This document shows positions 25,217-35,200 of a stretch of 46,575 nucleotides of DNA, piece after piece; position 1 is the first letter of the stretch, and every line of letters begins with the position of its first letter. Both the position numbers and the translations under genes were made by a program. The notes under the pieces are model-generated. The model was not told the origin of the DNA and did not search any database. It saw nothing but the letters and a program-made list of their open reading frames with translations. The DNA is from Terriglobia bacterium (GTDB lineage Bacteria > Acidobacteriota > Terriglobia > Terriglobales > Acidobacteriaceae): NCBI GenBank assembly GCA_020072845.1, contig JAIQGF010000023.1, positions 1 to 46,575 on the forward strand, given 5' to 3'.

Positions 25217-25537
25217 TCATGCCTTCGAGAACACCTCTTTTGCGACCATGATGGCGCTCATTGCATTGGGCCAGCCTGAATAAAACGCCAGGTGCGTAAT
25301 GACCTCAAGCAATTCTTCCTTCTTGACTCCATTCTGCACGGCATAACTCAGGTGAAACCGCAACTGATCCGGACGATTCATCGCAATCAGCGCCGCCACG
25401 GTTGCGAGACTACGGTCGCGCTTGGAGAGCTCCAGGCGCTCCCATACTTCTCCGAAAAGCACACGATCGGTCAGATCGACCAGCTTGGGCGCGAAGTCAC
25501 CAATCATCTTCTGGGCTGGGGACGGCTCTTTACTCAT
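25217..25537 (-). CDS. carboxymuconolactone decarboxylase family protein
   Basis: A 106-residue all-helical CMD-fold protein. It contains RDRSLATVAALIAMNR, HLSYAVQNGVKKEELLEVITHLAFYSGWP and the terminal AIMVAKEVF, the standard gamma-CMD layout. It lacks the CxxC of AhpD-type peroxidases, so a peroxidase role is unlikely. The start at 25537 has a strong AAGGAG ribosome site; an upstream ATG at 25555 is less likely. It lies downstream of the aldo/keto reductase in the island operon. Confidence 0.85.
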   Translation of the reverse strand: MSKEPSPAQKMIGDFAPKLVDLTDRVLFGEVWERLELSKRDRSLATVAALIAMNRPDQLRFHLSYAVQNGVKKEELLEVITHLAFYSGWPNAMSAIMVAKEVFSKA

Positions 25538-25638
25538 GCTTATTACTCCTTCCAAATACGATCACTCGGACATCCTGTGTCACGGGACGGTGATGACCAC
25601 CCGACCGCTTTACCTCGCCTTTCGTTATCCGTTGTTGC

Positions 25639-26643
<1,005 letters not shown>

Positions 26644-26665
26644 TTACAAATCGAATTGGTCCCGG

Positions 26666-27673
26666 TTACGATGCCGCCCTTGCACGCTGTTGTTCGCGCC
26701 ATCGAGCGGGTGGAACTCCCTCCCAAGTGCGGAAAGCGCGAACGAAGGAGTTTCCGTCCTCATATCCGAGAAGGTAGGCGGCTTCATTCAATTCGAGGAC
26801 CGAGTTATTAAGATAGTGGCGAGCAAGCTGGTGACGGGCTTCTTCGAGAACGCGCTGGAAGCTGGATCCATCGTCTTGCAAGCGTCGCTGCAAGGTACGG
26901 GAACTGATATGTAGCGCATCGGCGATGTCCTCGATGGTGGGGCGGCGGCCAGTGAGTCTCTGTTGTATCGCTATACGGACGCGTTCGATAAAGTTCTCGT
27001 CCCCGTTTTCCTCCTTCAGCTCTTCATCAAACTGCGGTGCAAGTAATCCCAGGAGCTCGGCGTTACGCGTGACGAACGGGCGATTGGCGTCCGTGGCGCG
27101 AAAAATGATAGCGTTGCGCGGAGCCGCGCAGACGACAGGGCAGCCGAAGTGACGCTCGATAGTCTTCACGTGGGCACGAGGTTGTACGAACTCCACGCGA
27201 AGCGGCGAAATACGCGTCCCCGTGCCGAGGCGAGCGGTCGAGAGCACCCAGGCGAAGCAGCATTCGATCAGCACCGGAGGCTCCACCTCATGCGCGAGAA
27301 GCCAACGGAACTGGATGCTCCACTCTCCGCCGTTCACTTCCTGCAGAATCTCTTCAGGGCAGGTGAGCTGCTTATAGCGAGCCATTTGGTCCATGGCTGA
27401 GCCGAAGTTCTCTGACGAGAGAGCGGCGAGACCGATTGGGTGAAATCGCTCGACCTTCGTTTCTGTGCCGAGCAGGAGCCCGATGGAAAGGTCTGTGCTG
27501 ACCTCGCCCACGGCACACCAAAGCGCAAAGAGTTCTTCCGTGTTGAGAAGCACACGGGGTTGATTGATAAATGTCTGGGGGAGCCCGGCTCTGCGCAGGA
27601 CCGTACGGGCACGGACCCCAAGTTCTTCCAATCGTTGAAAAGTACTGCCCGAGAAGCGAAAGTGCTTATTCAT
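26666..27673 (-). CDS. AraC family transcriptional regulator
   Basis: A 335-residue regulator with an N-terminal arabinose-binding-like sensing domain (about residues 20-205) and a C-terminal double HTH (about 230-330; IEDIADALHISSRTLQRRL and NEAAYLLGYEDGNSFVRAF). It starts 4 bp after the dehydrogenase stop codon, so it is co-transcribed and probably autoregulated. Direct repeats upstream of the dehydrogenase match AraC-type operator geometry. The ligand is unknown. Confidence 0.9.
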   Translation of the reverse strand: MNKHFRFSGSTFQRLEELGVRARTVLRRAGLPQTFINQPRVLLNTEELFALWCAVGEVSTDLSIGLLLGTETKVERFHPIGLAALSSENFGSAMDQMARYKQLTCPEEILQEVNGGEWSIQFRWLLAHEVEPPVLIECCFAWVLSTARLGTGTRISPLRVEFVQPRAHVKTIERHFGCPVVCAAPRNAIIFRATDANRPFVTRNAELLGLLAPQFDEELKEENGDENFIERVRIAIQQRLTGRRPTIEDIADALHISSRTLQRRLQDDGSSFQRVLEEARHQLARHYLNNSVLELNEAAYLLGYEDGNSFVRAFRTWEGVPPARWREQQRARAAS

Positions 27674-27677
27674 CGGT

Positions 27678-28736
27678 TTACTCGGATTTGAGAGAAGCCA
27701 TATCGATGGAAAAGCGGTACTTCACATCGGACTTGAGCAGTCTCTCGTAGGCTTCGTTAACCCTCTGGATCGGGATGACTTCGACATCGGCGGTGATGTT
27801 GTGCTTCCCGCAGAAATCGAGCATCTCCTGAGTTTCGGCGATGCCGCCGATGTTTGAGCCTGAAAAACTGCGACGGCGCATAATCAGGCCGAAGGCAGAA
27901 ACACAGAGGGGCTTCGCCGGGGCGCCGACAATAGTAAGGTTGCCGTCGCGGCGGAGCAGGTTGATATAGGCGTTGATGTCATGGTCCGCGGAAACGGCGT
28001 CGAGGATGAAATCGAAGCTTTCGGTGTGCCTTTGCATCTCGTCGGCATTGCGGGAGACGACGACTGCGTCGGCGCCGAGACGAAGTGCGTCTTCCTTTTT
28101 GTTCGGTGAAGTCGTGAAGACAACGACCTGGGTTCCGAGCGCATGCGCAAACTTTACGGCCATGTGGCCCAATCCGCCTAGCCCAACCACGCCAACTTTC
28201 TTGCCCTTGGTGACACCCCAGCGGCGCATGGGCGAGTAGGTTGTGATTCCAGCGCAGAGCAGAGGAGCGGCTCCGGCGAGGTTCAGATTCGATGGGACAC
28301 GCAGGACGAACCTCTGGTCCACGACAATGCTCTCGGAGTAACCGCCATAGGTCACGCCTCCGAGGTGCTTGTCCGGCATATTAAAGGTGAGCGTGAGATT
28401 CGGGCAGAACTGCTCAAGGTTAGCCCGACACTCTGGACACGTGCCGTCCGAGTCCACCAGGCAGCCAACCGCGGCGAGATCGCCGGGCTTAAATTTGGTA
28501 ACGGCGGAGCCGACCTTGGTCACGCGGCCGACAATCTCATGGCCCGGAACAATCGGGTACACAGTGGGCATGAATTCGCTCCACTCATTACGCACCGAGT
28601 GAAGATCAGAGTGGCAAATACCGCAGAACAGGATTTCGATCTGTACGTCGTGTTCGGTTGGTTCGCGCCTCGGGATCGTGGTAAAGGCAAGCGGCGAAGT
28701 CGTGCTGGCAGCGGAGTAAGCTTTGGCGTTCTGCAT
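27678..28736 (-). CDS. zinc-dependent alcohol dehydrogenase (YahK/cinnamyl type)
   Basis: A 352-residue medium-chain dehydrogenase that probably reduces aldehydes with NADPH. It has the catalytic zinc cysteine in FCGICHSDLH (C38), GHE at 65-67 and the Rossmann loop GLGGLGHMAVKFA. The structural zinc lobe is altered: the usual four cysteines are D97, C100, C103 and C111, with Asp replacing the first. It is the first gene of the island operon. No ribosome site is evident before the ATG, so translation may be near-leaderless. Confidence 0.9.
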   Translation of the reverse strand: MQNAKAYSAASTTSPLAFTTIPRREPTEHDVQIEILFCGICHSDLHSVRNEWSEFMPTVYPIVPGHEIVGRVTKVGSAVTKFKPGDLAAVGCLVDSDGTCPECRANLEQFCPNLTLTFNMPDKHLGGVTYGGYSESIVVDQRFVLRVPSNLNLAGAAPLLCAGITTYSPMRRWGVTKGKKVGVVGLGGLGHMAVKFAHALGTQVVVFTTSPNKKEDALRLGADAVVVSRNADEMQRHTESFDFILDAVSADHDINAYINLLRRDGNLTIVGAPAKPLCVSAFGLIMRRRSFSGSNIGGIAETQEMLDFCGKHNITADVEVIPIQRVNEAYERLLKSDVKYRFSIDMASLKSE

Positions 28737-28770
28737 GTATTTAATTTAGATGTTCGCCGAGTGTTACGAT

Positions 28771-28806
28771 ATGCAAAACATGCCATTATGCATGCAAAAT
28801 GCGCCA
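28771..28806. promoter_or_regulatory. candidate AraC-type operator (21-bp-spaced direct repeats)
   Basis: ATGCAAAA-NNN-GCCA occurs at 28771-28785 and again at 28792-28806, exactly 21 bp apart. The promoter-proximal copy lies about 35 bp upstream of the dehydrogenase ATG (complement of 28736). Two-turn direct repeats are the classical AraC-family geometry, and the operon encodes an AraC regulator. Confidence 0.55.
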
Positions 28807-28986
28807 GCAATCTGCGCGAATGCTCACGCATCCGTGTATTACTGGCGGATTACGCTAGGGCTTTATCGGAGGCGCGTACCCGTGACGTCGCGCCAACTAC
28901 TCAGCTACGCCCTGCCGGACCGAGAATTCTATTCTCGTAACATGGACACTAAGGCGATGGAGTGGAAATAACTTGCTTGAAATCAG

Positions 28987-29388
28987 TAAGTTGGCAGCCG
29001 AACTTTGTAAGCCGAATTCTGTCCGCCCTTGCGGGTGGGACGGTCATTCCTCTGCGCCGGACATCGCTGCCCGGCTGTAGCGACCTACCCGGAACTCATC
29101 CGCGCCGAGCCGGCACGTGCCGGGATTGCTCCCGGACTGGTCCCCTATTTGGTCTTGCTCCGTGTGGGGTTTGCCCTGCCCCGTTTATTACTAAACGGGC
29201 GGTGCGCTCTTACCGCACCTTTTCACCCTTACCGATTGCTCGGCGGTATGTTTTCTGTGGCACTTTCCGTCGACTGGTCTTGAAACCAGCCTCCCGGACG
29301 TTATCCGGCACACTGCTCTGCGGAGTTCGGACTTTCCTCTGCCGCCGGTGAAGGCGACAGCGACCGTCCGGTCCGGCTGCCAACTTCC
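28987..29388 (-). ncRNA. rnpB: RNase P RNA (bacterial type A)
   Basis: The catalytic RNA that matures tRNA 5' ends. On the minus strand the transcript begins GAAGTTGGCAGCCGGACC and ends ...CAGAATTCGGCTTACAAAG plus GGCTGCCAACTTAC; the two ends pair as helix P1 (GTTGGCAGCC with GGCTGCCAAC). The universal GAGGAAAGTCCG (P4/J3-4 region), GGTAAGGGTGAAAAGGTGCGGTAAGA core and GAATTCGGCTTAC 3' P4 strand are all present. Length about 400 nt. Ends are approximate to a few bases. Confidence 0.96.
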
Positions 29389-29390
29389 TC

Positions 29391-29396
29391 ATTATA
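29391..29396 (-). promoter_or_regulatory. rnpB promoter -10 element
   Basis: A perfect TATAAT on the minus strand lies about 3-8 bp upstream of the RNase P RNA 5' end. The -35 region is poorly conserved. Confidence 0.7.
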
Positions 29397-29481
29397 TTCG
29401 ATCCGCAGCCGCCAAGCCCGATTCATTCCAGCCGCCTGCCTCCCACATCTATTCATCTAGTATCCTGATACCTGCTCCCGC

Positions 29482-30711
<1,230 letters not shown>

Positions 30712-31974
30712 ATGATTCAGAGTCGCGATTACGGCGTGATCGTGCGCATGGCTTGGGAGACGATCCGCAAAAACAAGCTGCGCTCGGGACTGACCATCCT
30801 GGGCGTGGTGATTGGCGTCGCCGTGGTCATCGCCATTTCTTCCGTGGTGCGCGGCCTCAACGACAACGTCACCGGGGCCATCCAGTCCATGGGCTCCAAC
30901 ATCATCGTTGCCTACCACCAGGAGCCCTTCATCTTCGGCCGCATTCCCGACGAGATGCGCAAGCGCAAGGAACTGACCCGCGAGGACGCGCTGGCCATGC
31001 GCGACCTGCCGCACGTGCAGAACGTCACCGCCGGCGTGCGCTTCTTCATGCGCCAGTTCGGCACCGGCACCTACGTCGTGAAGTACAACGGTCAGAAGGC
31101 GAAGAACGTGATTCTCGAGGGCGACATGGCCAGCGCCCGCATCGTGTACGACCTGCCGATCTCGCAAGGGCGCTGGTTCGATGAATTCGACGACCAGCAC
31201 CGCACCCCGGTCATTAACCTGGGCGCGGAAACCGCCCAGACACTGTTCCCCGAAGGCAATCCGGTCGGCAAGGAGATCAACATCGAGGGACAGTTGTTTC
31301 GTGTCATCGGCGTCATGGACCCGGTGAAGAGCGCGTTTGCCGGCGGCAAGAACCCCGACGACAACATCGTGCGTTTTCCGCTAAGCACCTTCCGCAAGCT
31401 GCATCCCGAGATCAAGGACCACTGGATCAGCGTGAAGGCCACCTCGCATGAGGACATGCCGAAGGCGATTGACGAGATGCGGCAACTCTTGCGGCGGCGC
31501 CGTCACGTCCCGCCCAACGCGCCCGACAATTTCGCCATCCTGACGCAGGATTCCCTGTCCGATGTCTGGAACCAGGTGACCGGCGCGGTGTTCGTTTTCA
31601 TGTTTGCGGTGTCGAGCGTGGGGCTGATCGTGGGCGGGGTCGGAGTGATGAACATCATGCTGGTCTCGGTCACCGAGCGCACCCGTGAGATCGGGGTGCG
31701 CAAGGCGATGGGCGCGCGCAAACGCGACATCCTGCTGCAATTCACTCTCGAGGCGGTGACCTTGACGGCCCTGGGCGGCCTGCTCGGCGTGCTGCTGGGG
31801 GCGGCGCTCACTTACCTGGTGCGCGTGATCTGGTCGTCCCTGCCGGCCCGGATGTCGGTGTTCTGGACCATGACCGGTTTCTGGATTGCTTGCGCCACCG
31901 GGTTGGTGTTCGGCATCTATCCGGCATGGAAGGCGTCGAATCTTGATCCCATTGAGGCGCTCCGATACGAGTAG
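30712..31974 (+). CDS. MacB-like ABC transporter permease (second of pair)
   Basis: A 420-residue paralogue of the preceding permease with the same architecture: one N-terminal TM, periplasmic core, three C-terminal TMs and [28 protein letters not shown]. The two are clearly homologous but diverged in the periplasmic part, so they probably form a heterodimer. It needs an ATPase encoded elsewhere. Confidence 0.9.
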   Translation: MIQSRDYGVIVRMAWETIRKNKLRSGLTILGVVIGVAVVIAISSVVRGLNDNVTGAIQSMGSNIIVAYHQEPFIFGRIPDEMRKRKELTREDALAMRDLPHVQNVTAGVRFFMRQFGTGTYVVKYNGQKAKNVILEGDMASARIVYDLPISQGRWFDEFDDQHRTPVINLGAETAQTLFPEGNPVGKEINIEGQLFRVIGVMDPVKSAFAGGKNPDDNIVRFPLSTFRKLHPEIKDHWISVKATSHEDMPKAIDEMRQLLRRRRHVPPNAPDNFAILTQDSLSDVWNQVTGAVFVFMFAVSSVGLIVGGVGVMNIMLVSVTERTREIGVRKAMGARKRDILLQFTLEAVTLTALGGLLGVLLGAALTYLVRVIWSSLPARMSVFWTMTGFWIACATGLVFGIYPAWKASNLDPIEALRYE

Positions 31975-32096
31975 AATGCGCCCATTGGTGGGAATTCACT
32001 GACAGGGGCCGCGAGCCATCTGCTACTCTGTCCTGTCGTTGTGCGACGCCATTGCGTTCGCAAAGAGGGGAGTGAGCGCCGGGCGCGCGAGCTTGG

Positions 32097-33275
32097 ATGT
32101 TGCAGAACCTGGTCCACTTTGTCGAAGTGATCGCGCTGCTGGCCGCCGCCGCCGGCTGCGGGTACTACCTGCTTTGTCTGTGGAGCGCGCGCCGCTTCCT
32201 GCGTGACAGCCGCCGTTCCCCCGCGCCTCACTGGACTCCGCCCATCTCGATCCTGAAGCCGCTGCGCGGCACCGATCCCGATCTGTACGGCAGCTTCCGC
32301 AGCCATTGCCTGCAGGATTATCCCCAGTACGAACTGATTTTCGGCGTCAGCGATCCCGATGATCCGGCCGCGCAACTGGTCGAGCGGCTGCAAGCCGAGT
32401 TCCCGCAGCATGACATTCGGCTGATGGTCTGCCCCAAGGTGCTGGGGACGAATTTGAAGGTCAGCAACCTGGTGCAAATGTTGCCGCAGGCGCGCCATGA
32501 ATACCTGATCGTCAACGACAGCGACATTCGTGTCGATCCCGACTACCTGCGCCGGGTGGTGCAGGAATTCGCCGACCCTCACGTCGGCATGGTGACCTGC
32601 CTGTATCGCGGCATCGCCGGCAAGACGCTGGGATCGAAGCTGGAGAGCATCGGGATCAGCACCGATTTCAGCGCGGGCGTTCTGGCCGCGCGCCAGATCG
32701 AAGGCATCCGCTTCGCGCTCGGCTCCACGCTGGCGTTCCCTCGCAAGGTGCTGCATGCGATCGGCGGTTTCGGGCCGCTGGTGGATTACCTGGCCGACGA
32801 TTTTGAGCTGGGCGCGCGCGTCGCGAAGGCCGGATTTGAGGTTCGCCTCTCCGATGTCGTGGTCGACCATCATCTGCCGGATTACGGCGTGCGCGGCTTT
32901 CTCCAGCATCAACTGCGCTGGGCGCGCAGTACGCGCGACTCGCGCCGCTGGGGTTACACCGGAATTGGCCTGACCTTCGGCCTGCCGTGGGCTTTGCTGG
33001 CGCTGCTGCTGTCCGGCGGCGCCGCCTGGGCCTGGGGCGTGCTCGCCGTGGCCGCCGCGCTGCGCCTCACCATGGCGATGGTCGTCGGCAGAAAAATCCT
33101 GCATGACGATGACGTTCCCCGCTTGCTGGCGCTGCTGCCGCTGCGCGACGTCGTCGCCTTGGCAGTCTGGATCGCCAGCTTTGCCGGCCACACCGTGGCT
33201 TGGCGCGGCGACGAATTCATTCTGGAAAAGGGAAAACTTCGCCCCATACGGCAGTGGCCCGTGGTGAGCGGATAG
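32097..33275 (+). CDS. hpnI: HpnI-like membrane glycosyltransferase (ceramide glucosyltransferase type)
   Basis: A 392-residue GT21-type processive-looking transferase with one N-terminal TM helix and two to three C-terminal TM helices. The catalytic sequence is PPISILKPLRG, then VNDSDIRVD (DxD-like), DYLADDFELG and HQLRWARSTR, closing with the RW motif. In hopanoid-making bacteria HpnI adds N-acetylglucosamine to bacteriohopanetetrol; resemblance to that subgroup is good, but no other hopanoid gene is nearby, so a ceramide- or other lipid acceptor is possible. Confidence 0.78.
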   Translation: MLQNLVHFVEVIALLAAAAGCGYYLLCLWSARRFLRDSRRSPAPHWTPPISILKPLRGTDPDLYGSFRSHCLQDYPQYELIFGVSDPDDPAAQLVERLQAEFPQHDIRLMVCPKVLGTNLKVSNLVQMLPQARHEYLIVNDSDIRVDPDYLRRVVQEFADPHVGMVTCLYRGIAGKTLGSKLESIGISTDFSAGVLAARQIEGIRFALGSTLAFPRKVLHAIGGFGPLVDYLADDFELGARVAKAGFEVRLSDVVVDHHLPDYGVRGFLQHQLRWARSTRDSRRWGYTGIGLTFGLPWALLALLLSGGAAWAWGVLAVAAALRLTMAMVVGRKILHDDDVPRLLALLPLRDVVALAVWIASFAGHTVAWRGDEFILEKGKLRPIRQWPVVSG

Positions 33276-33349
33276 GGGCCAGTCCGCCAAAGAACGATGT
33301 CGCGGAATCCAATTGACTCGCCATCGCATCTTCCTGTAATGAATCTGGT

Positions 33350-33439
33350 AACGGCGAAGGAGTTCGCCGCATAACCGCTGTCCCACCTCATGCCGGGACA
33401 GATGATGACTCCTGACGGGAATCCTTGTCGCGGAGTCAT
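33350..33439 (+). ncRNA. fluoride riboswitch (crcB motif) candidate
   Basis: GGCGAAGGAGTTCGCC (33353-33368) forms P1, its loop GGAGT complementary to ACTCC (33408-33412): the crcB pseudoknot. P2 is CTGTCCC/GGGACAG (33378-33384/33395-33401), followed by the conserved ATGATGACTCC. Downstream GGAGTCAT (33432-33439) can pair with ATGACTCC (33405-33412), a hairpin mutually exclusive with the pseudoknot. No T-tract follows, so control may be of translation or Rho access. It precedes an antiporter and a UspA gene, both known crcB-motif associates. Confidence 0.85.
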
Positions 33440-33480
33440 GTGCCCGGCAACGATCCTGCAATCCAGCTTTGGAGCGAGTC

Positions 33481-34686
33481 ATGGAGAGCGTGTGGCTTTT
33501 AGCAGCGGTTTGGGTCGGCTTGGCGGTAGTTTCCACTCTGCTGGGCAATTGGCTCAAAATTTCTGTTGCCCTGACTGAAATCGTCGTCGGCACGATGGCC
33601 CAACTCGTGATCGTGTCGTTGGTGGTGAAGTCGGGGTTGGCGGGCAGCACTGGATGGATCAGCTTTCTCGCTGGCACGGGCGCAATCGTTCTTACCTTTC
33701 TGGCCGGGGCGGAACTCGATCCGGCCATTTTCCGCGCCAAGTGGAAAGAGGCGTCGGCCGTGGGCTTGGTCGGCTTTTTCGGACCGTTCCTCGGCTGTAC
33801 GGCCATCGCGCACTACCTCTTGCACTGGAGTGCCCGCTCCAGTTGGCTGGCGGGCGTGGCGCTTTCCACGACGTCGGTCGCGGTTGTCTACGCGGTCATG
33901 TTGGAGCTGGGCTTCAACAAGACTAATTTCGGCAAAGCGATTCTCGCAGCCTGCTTCGTCAATGACCTCGGGACCGTGATTGCTCTCGGACTGATTTTTT
34001 CGCCGTTCACGATTCGTACGCTGATCTTTGTGGTCGTCAGCGTGGCCGTGTTCGCCGTCCTGCCGATGGTCACTCCCAAATTTTTCCGCCGCTATGGCGG
34101 GCGCGTATCCGAGATTGAAGCCAAGTATTTATTGTTGGTGCTCTTCGCCATGGGCGCTTTAGCGTCGTGGGCAGGGAGCGAGGCTGTGCTTCCGGCCTAC
34201 ATCATCGGAATGATCCTGGCCGGAACGGTCGGCAAGGATCACGCGCTCATCCGCAGGCTGCGGACGCTGACCTTCGGGCTGCTGACGCCGTTCTACTTCA
34301 TCCGGGCTGGTTCGTTTGTGTCCGTACCTGCTCTGATCGCAGCCCCGTTGATTTTCGTGGCCTTGTTCTTCGCCAAGATGCTGTCAAAGATCACCGGTTT
34401 GCTGCCTACCGTGAAGGCATTTAAGTATCAGCGCGAGGAAGGTCTGTATTACACGCTGATGATGTCCACCGGTCTGACGTTTGGTACGATTTCTTCGCTC
34501 TTCGGCCTGAATCACGGCATCATCGACCAGGGGCAGTATTCGTTTCTTGTTGCCACGGTCATCGGCAGCGCCGTCGTTCCGACGATGATCGCCAATGCGT
34601 TCTTCATGCCGCGGCATCTGTTGCCGCGCAAGCACGAGGAACAGGTGGGGTCCGTTCCTCAGGTGTCGGCCTCTACGGCGGACTAG
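33481..34686 (+). CDS. cation/proton antiporter (CPA2-type Na+/H+ exchanger family)
   Basis: A 401-residue membrane transporter with about eleven to twelve hydrophobic helices. FVNDLGTVIALGL carries the Asn-Asp transport motif of monovalent cation antiporters, and PAYIIGMILAGTVG follows. ATG 33481 is preferred over TTG 33469. The fluoride-riboswitch-like leader suggests it protects against fluoride or the acidification and ion shift that accompany fluoride stress. Transport of fluoride itself is not shown by the sequence. A UspA gene follows 13 bp later. Confidence 0.88.
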   Translation: MESVWLLAAVWVGLAVVSTLLGNWLKISVALTEIVVGTMAQLVIVSLVVKSGLAGSTGWISFLAGTGAIVLTFLAGAELDPAIFRAKWKEASAVGLVGFFGPFLGCTAIAHYLLHWSARSSWLAGVALSTTSVAVVYAVMLELGFNKTNFGKAILAACFVNDLGTVIALGLIFSPFTIRTLIFVVVSVAVFAVLPMVTPKFFRRYGGRVSEIEAKYLLLVLFAMGALASWAGSEAVLPAYIIGMILAGTVGKDHALIRRLRTLTFGLLTPFYFIRAGSFVSVPALIAAPLIFVALFFAKMLSKITGLLPTVKAFKYQREEGLYYTLMMSTGLTFGTISSLFGLNHGIIDQGQYSFLVATVIGSAVVPTMIANAFFMPRHLLPRKHEEQVGSVPQVSASTAD

Positions 34687-34699
34687 ATTGGGGAGGCAA

Positions 34700-35140
34700 A
34701 TGACTGGACGAAGGCAGAATCCGCACTTCCGCAAGATCATGGTTGGATACGACGGGTCCGCGCAGGCGGACAAGGCCGTGGATGTCGCGCTTTCGCTGGC
34801 CGAGTCGCTCGATTGCACCGTCCTGATCTTTGCTGTCGCTCGCCCTCCCGAACCTGCCACGTCAGTCGAGATGGAAGCGGTGCTCGATGACGCGCGAGAA
34901 CACTACGAGGAAGGTTTTAAGAAGATTCTCGAAAAGGCCAAGGGCCACGATTTGGAAATTACCACGGACATTGCTGTGGGCCACCCGGCAGAACAGATCG
35001 TGCATCGGGCGGAACAAGACGAAGTGGACCTGATCATCCTGGGGCGACGAGGAATGTCGCGGTTCGAGAAATGGCTGCTGGGTTCGGTATCGGAGCGCGT
35101 ACTCCGGTACGCGCACTGCCCGGTGATGGTCGTCCGCTGA
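34700..35140 (+). CDS. universal stress protein (UspA family)
   Basis: A 146-residue nucleotide-binding stress protein. It starts after a strong GGGAGG site. The fold opens KIMVGYDGSAQADKAVD and closes with the ATP-binding motif GRRGMSRFEKWLLGSVSE (G-2x-G-9x-G-S) and HCPVMVVR. It is 13 bp downstream of the antiporter and therefore likely in the same transcript behind the riboswitch-like leader. Its molecular role is unknown. Confidence 0.92.
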   Translation: MTGRRQNPHFRKIMVGYDGSAQADKAVDVALSLAESLDCTVLIFAVARPPEPATSVEMEAVLDDAREHYEEGFKKILEKAKGHDLEITTDIAVGHPAEQIVHRAEQDEVDLIILGRRGMSRFEKWLLGSVSERVLRYAHCPVMVVR

Positions 35141-35200
35141 CCCGTGGGCCGGTTCGGATCGGAATCGCGGCTCCCCAGCTTTGTGCTGGGCCGCGCGCCA

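Noticed and set aside
25217-25537. AhpD-type alkylhydroperoxidase
   Set aside because: The CxxC redox motif is missing; only the general CMD fold is supported.
28737-28986. Additional gene between the dehydrogenase and rnpB
   Set aside because: Short frames there lack ribosome sites and domains; the stretch is better explained as promoter plus island margin.
31917-33806. 629-residue minus-strand open frame across the HpnI-like gene and the riboswitch
   Set aside because: It spans two real plus-strand genes and a structured leader, has no recognisable domain, and reads as composition-driven.
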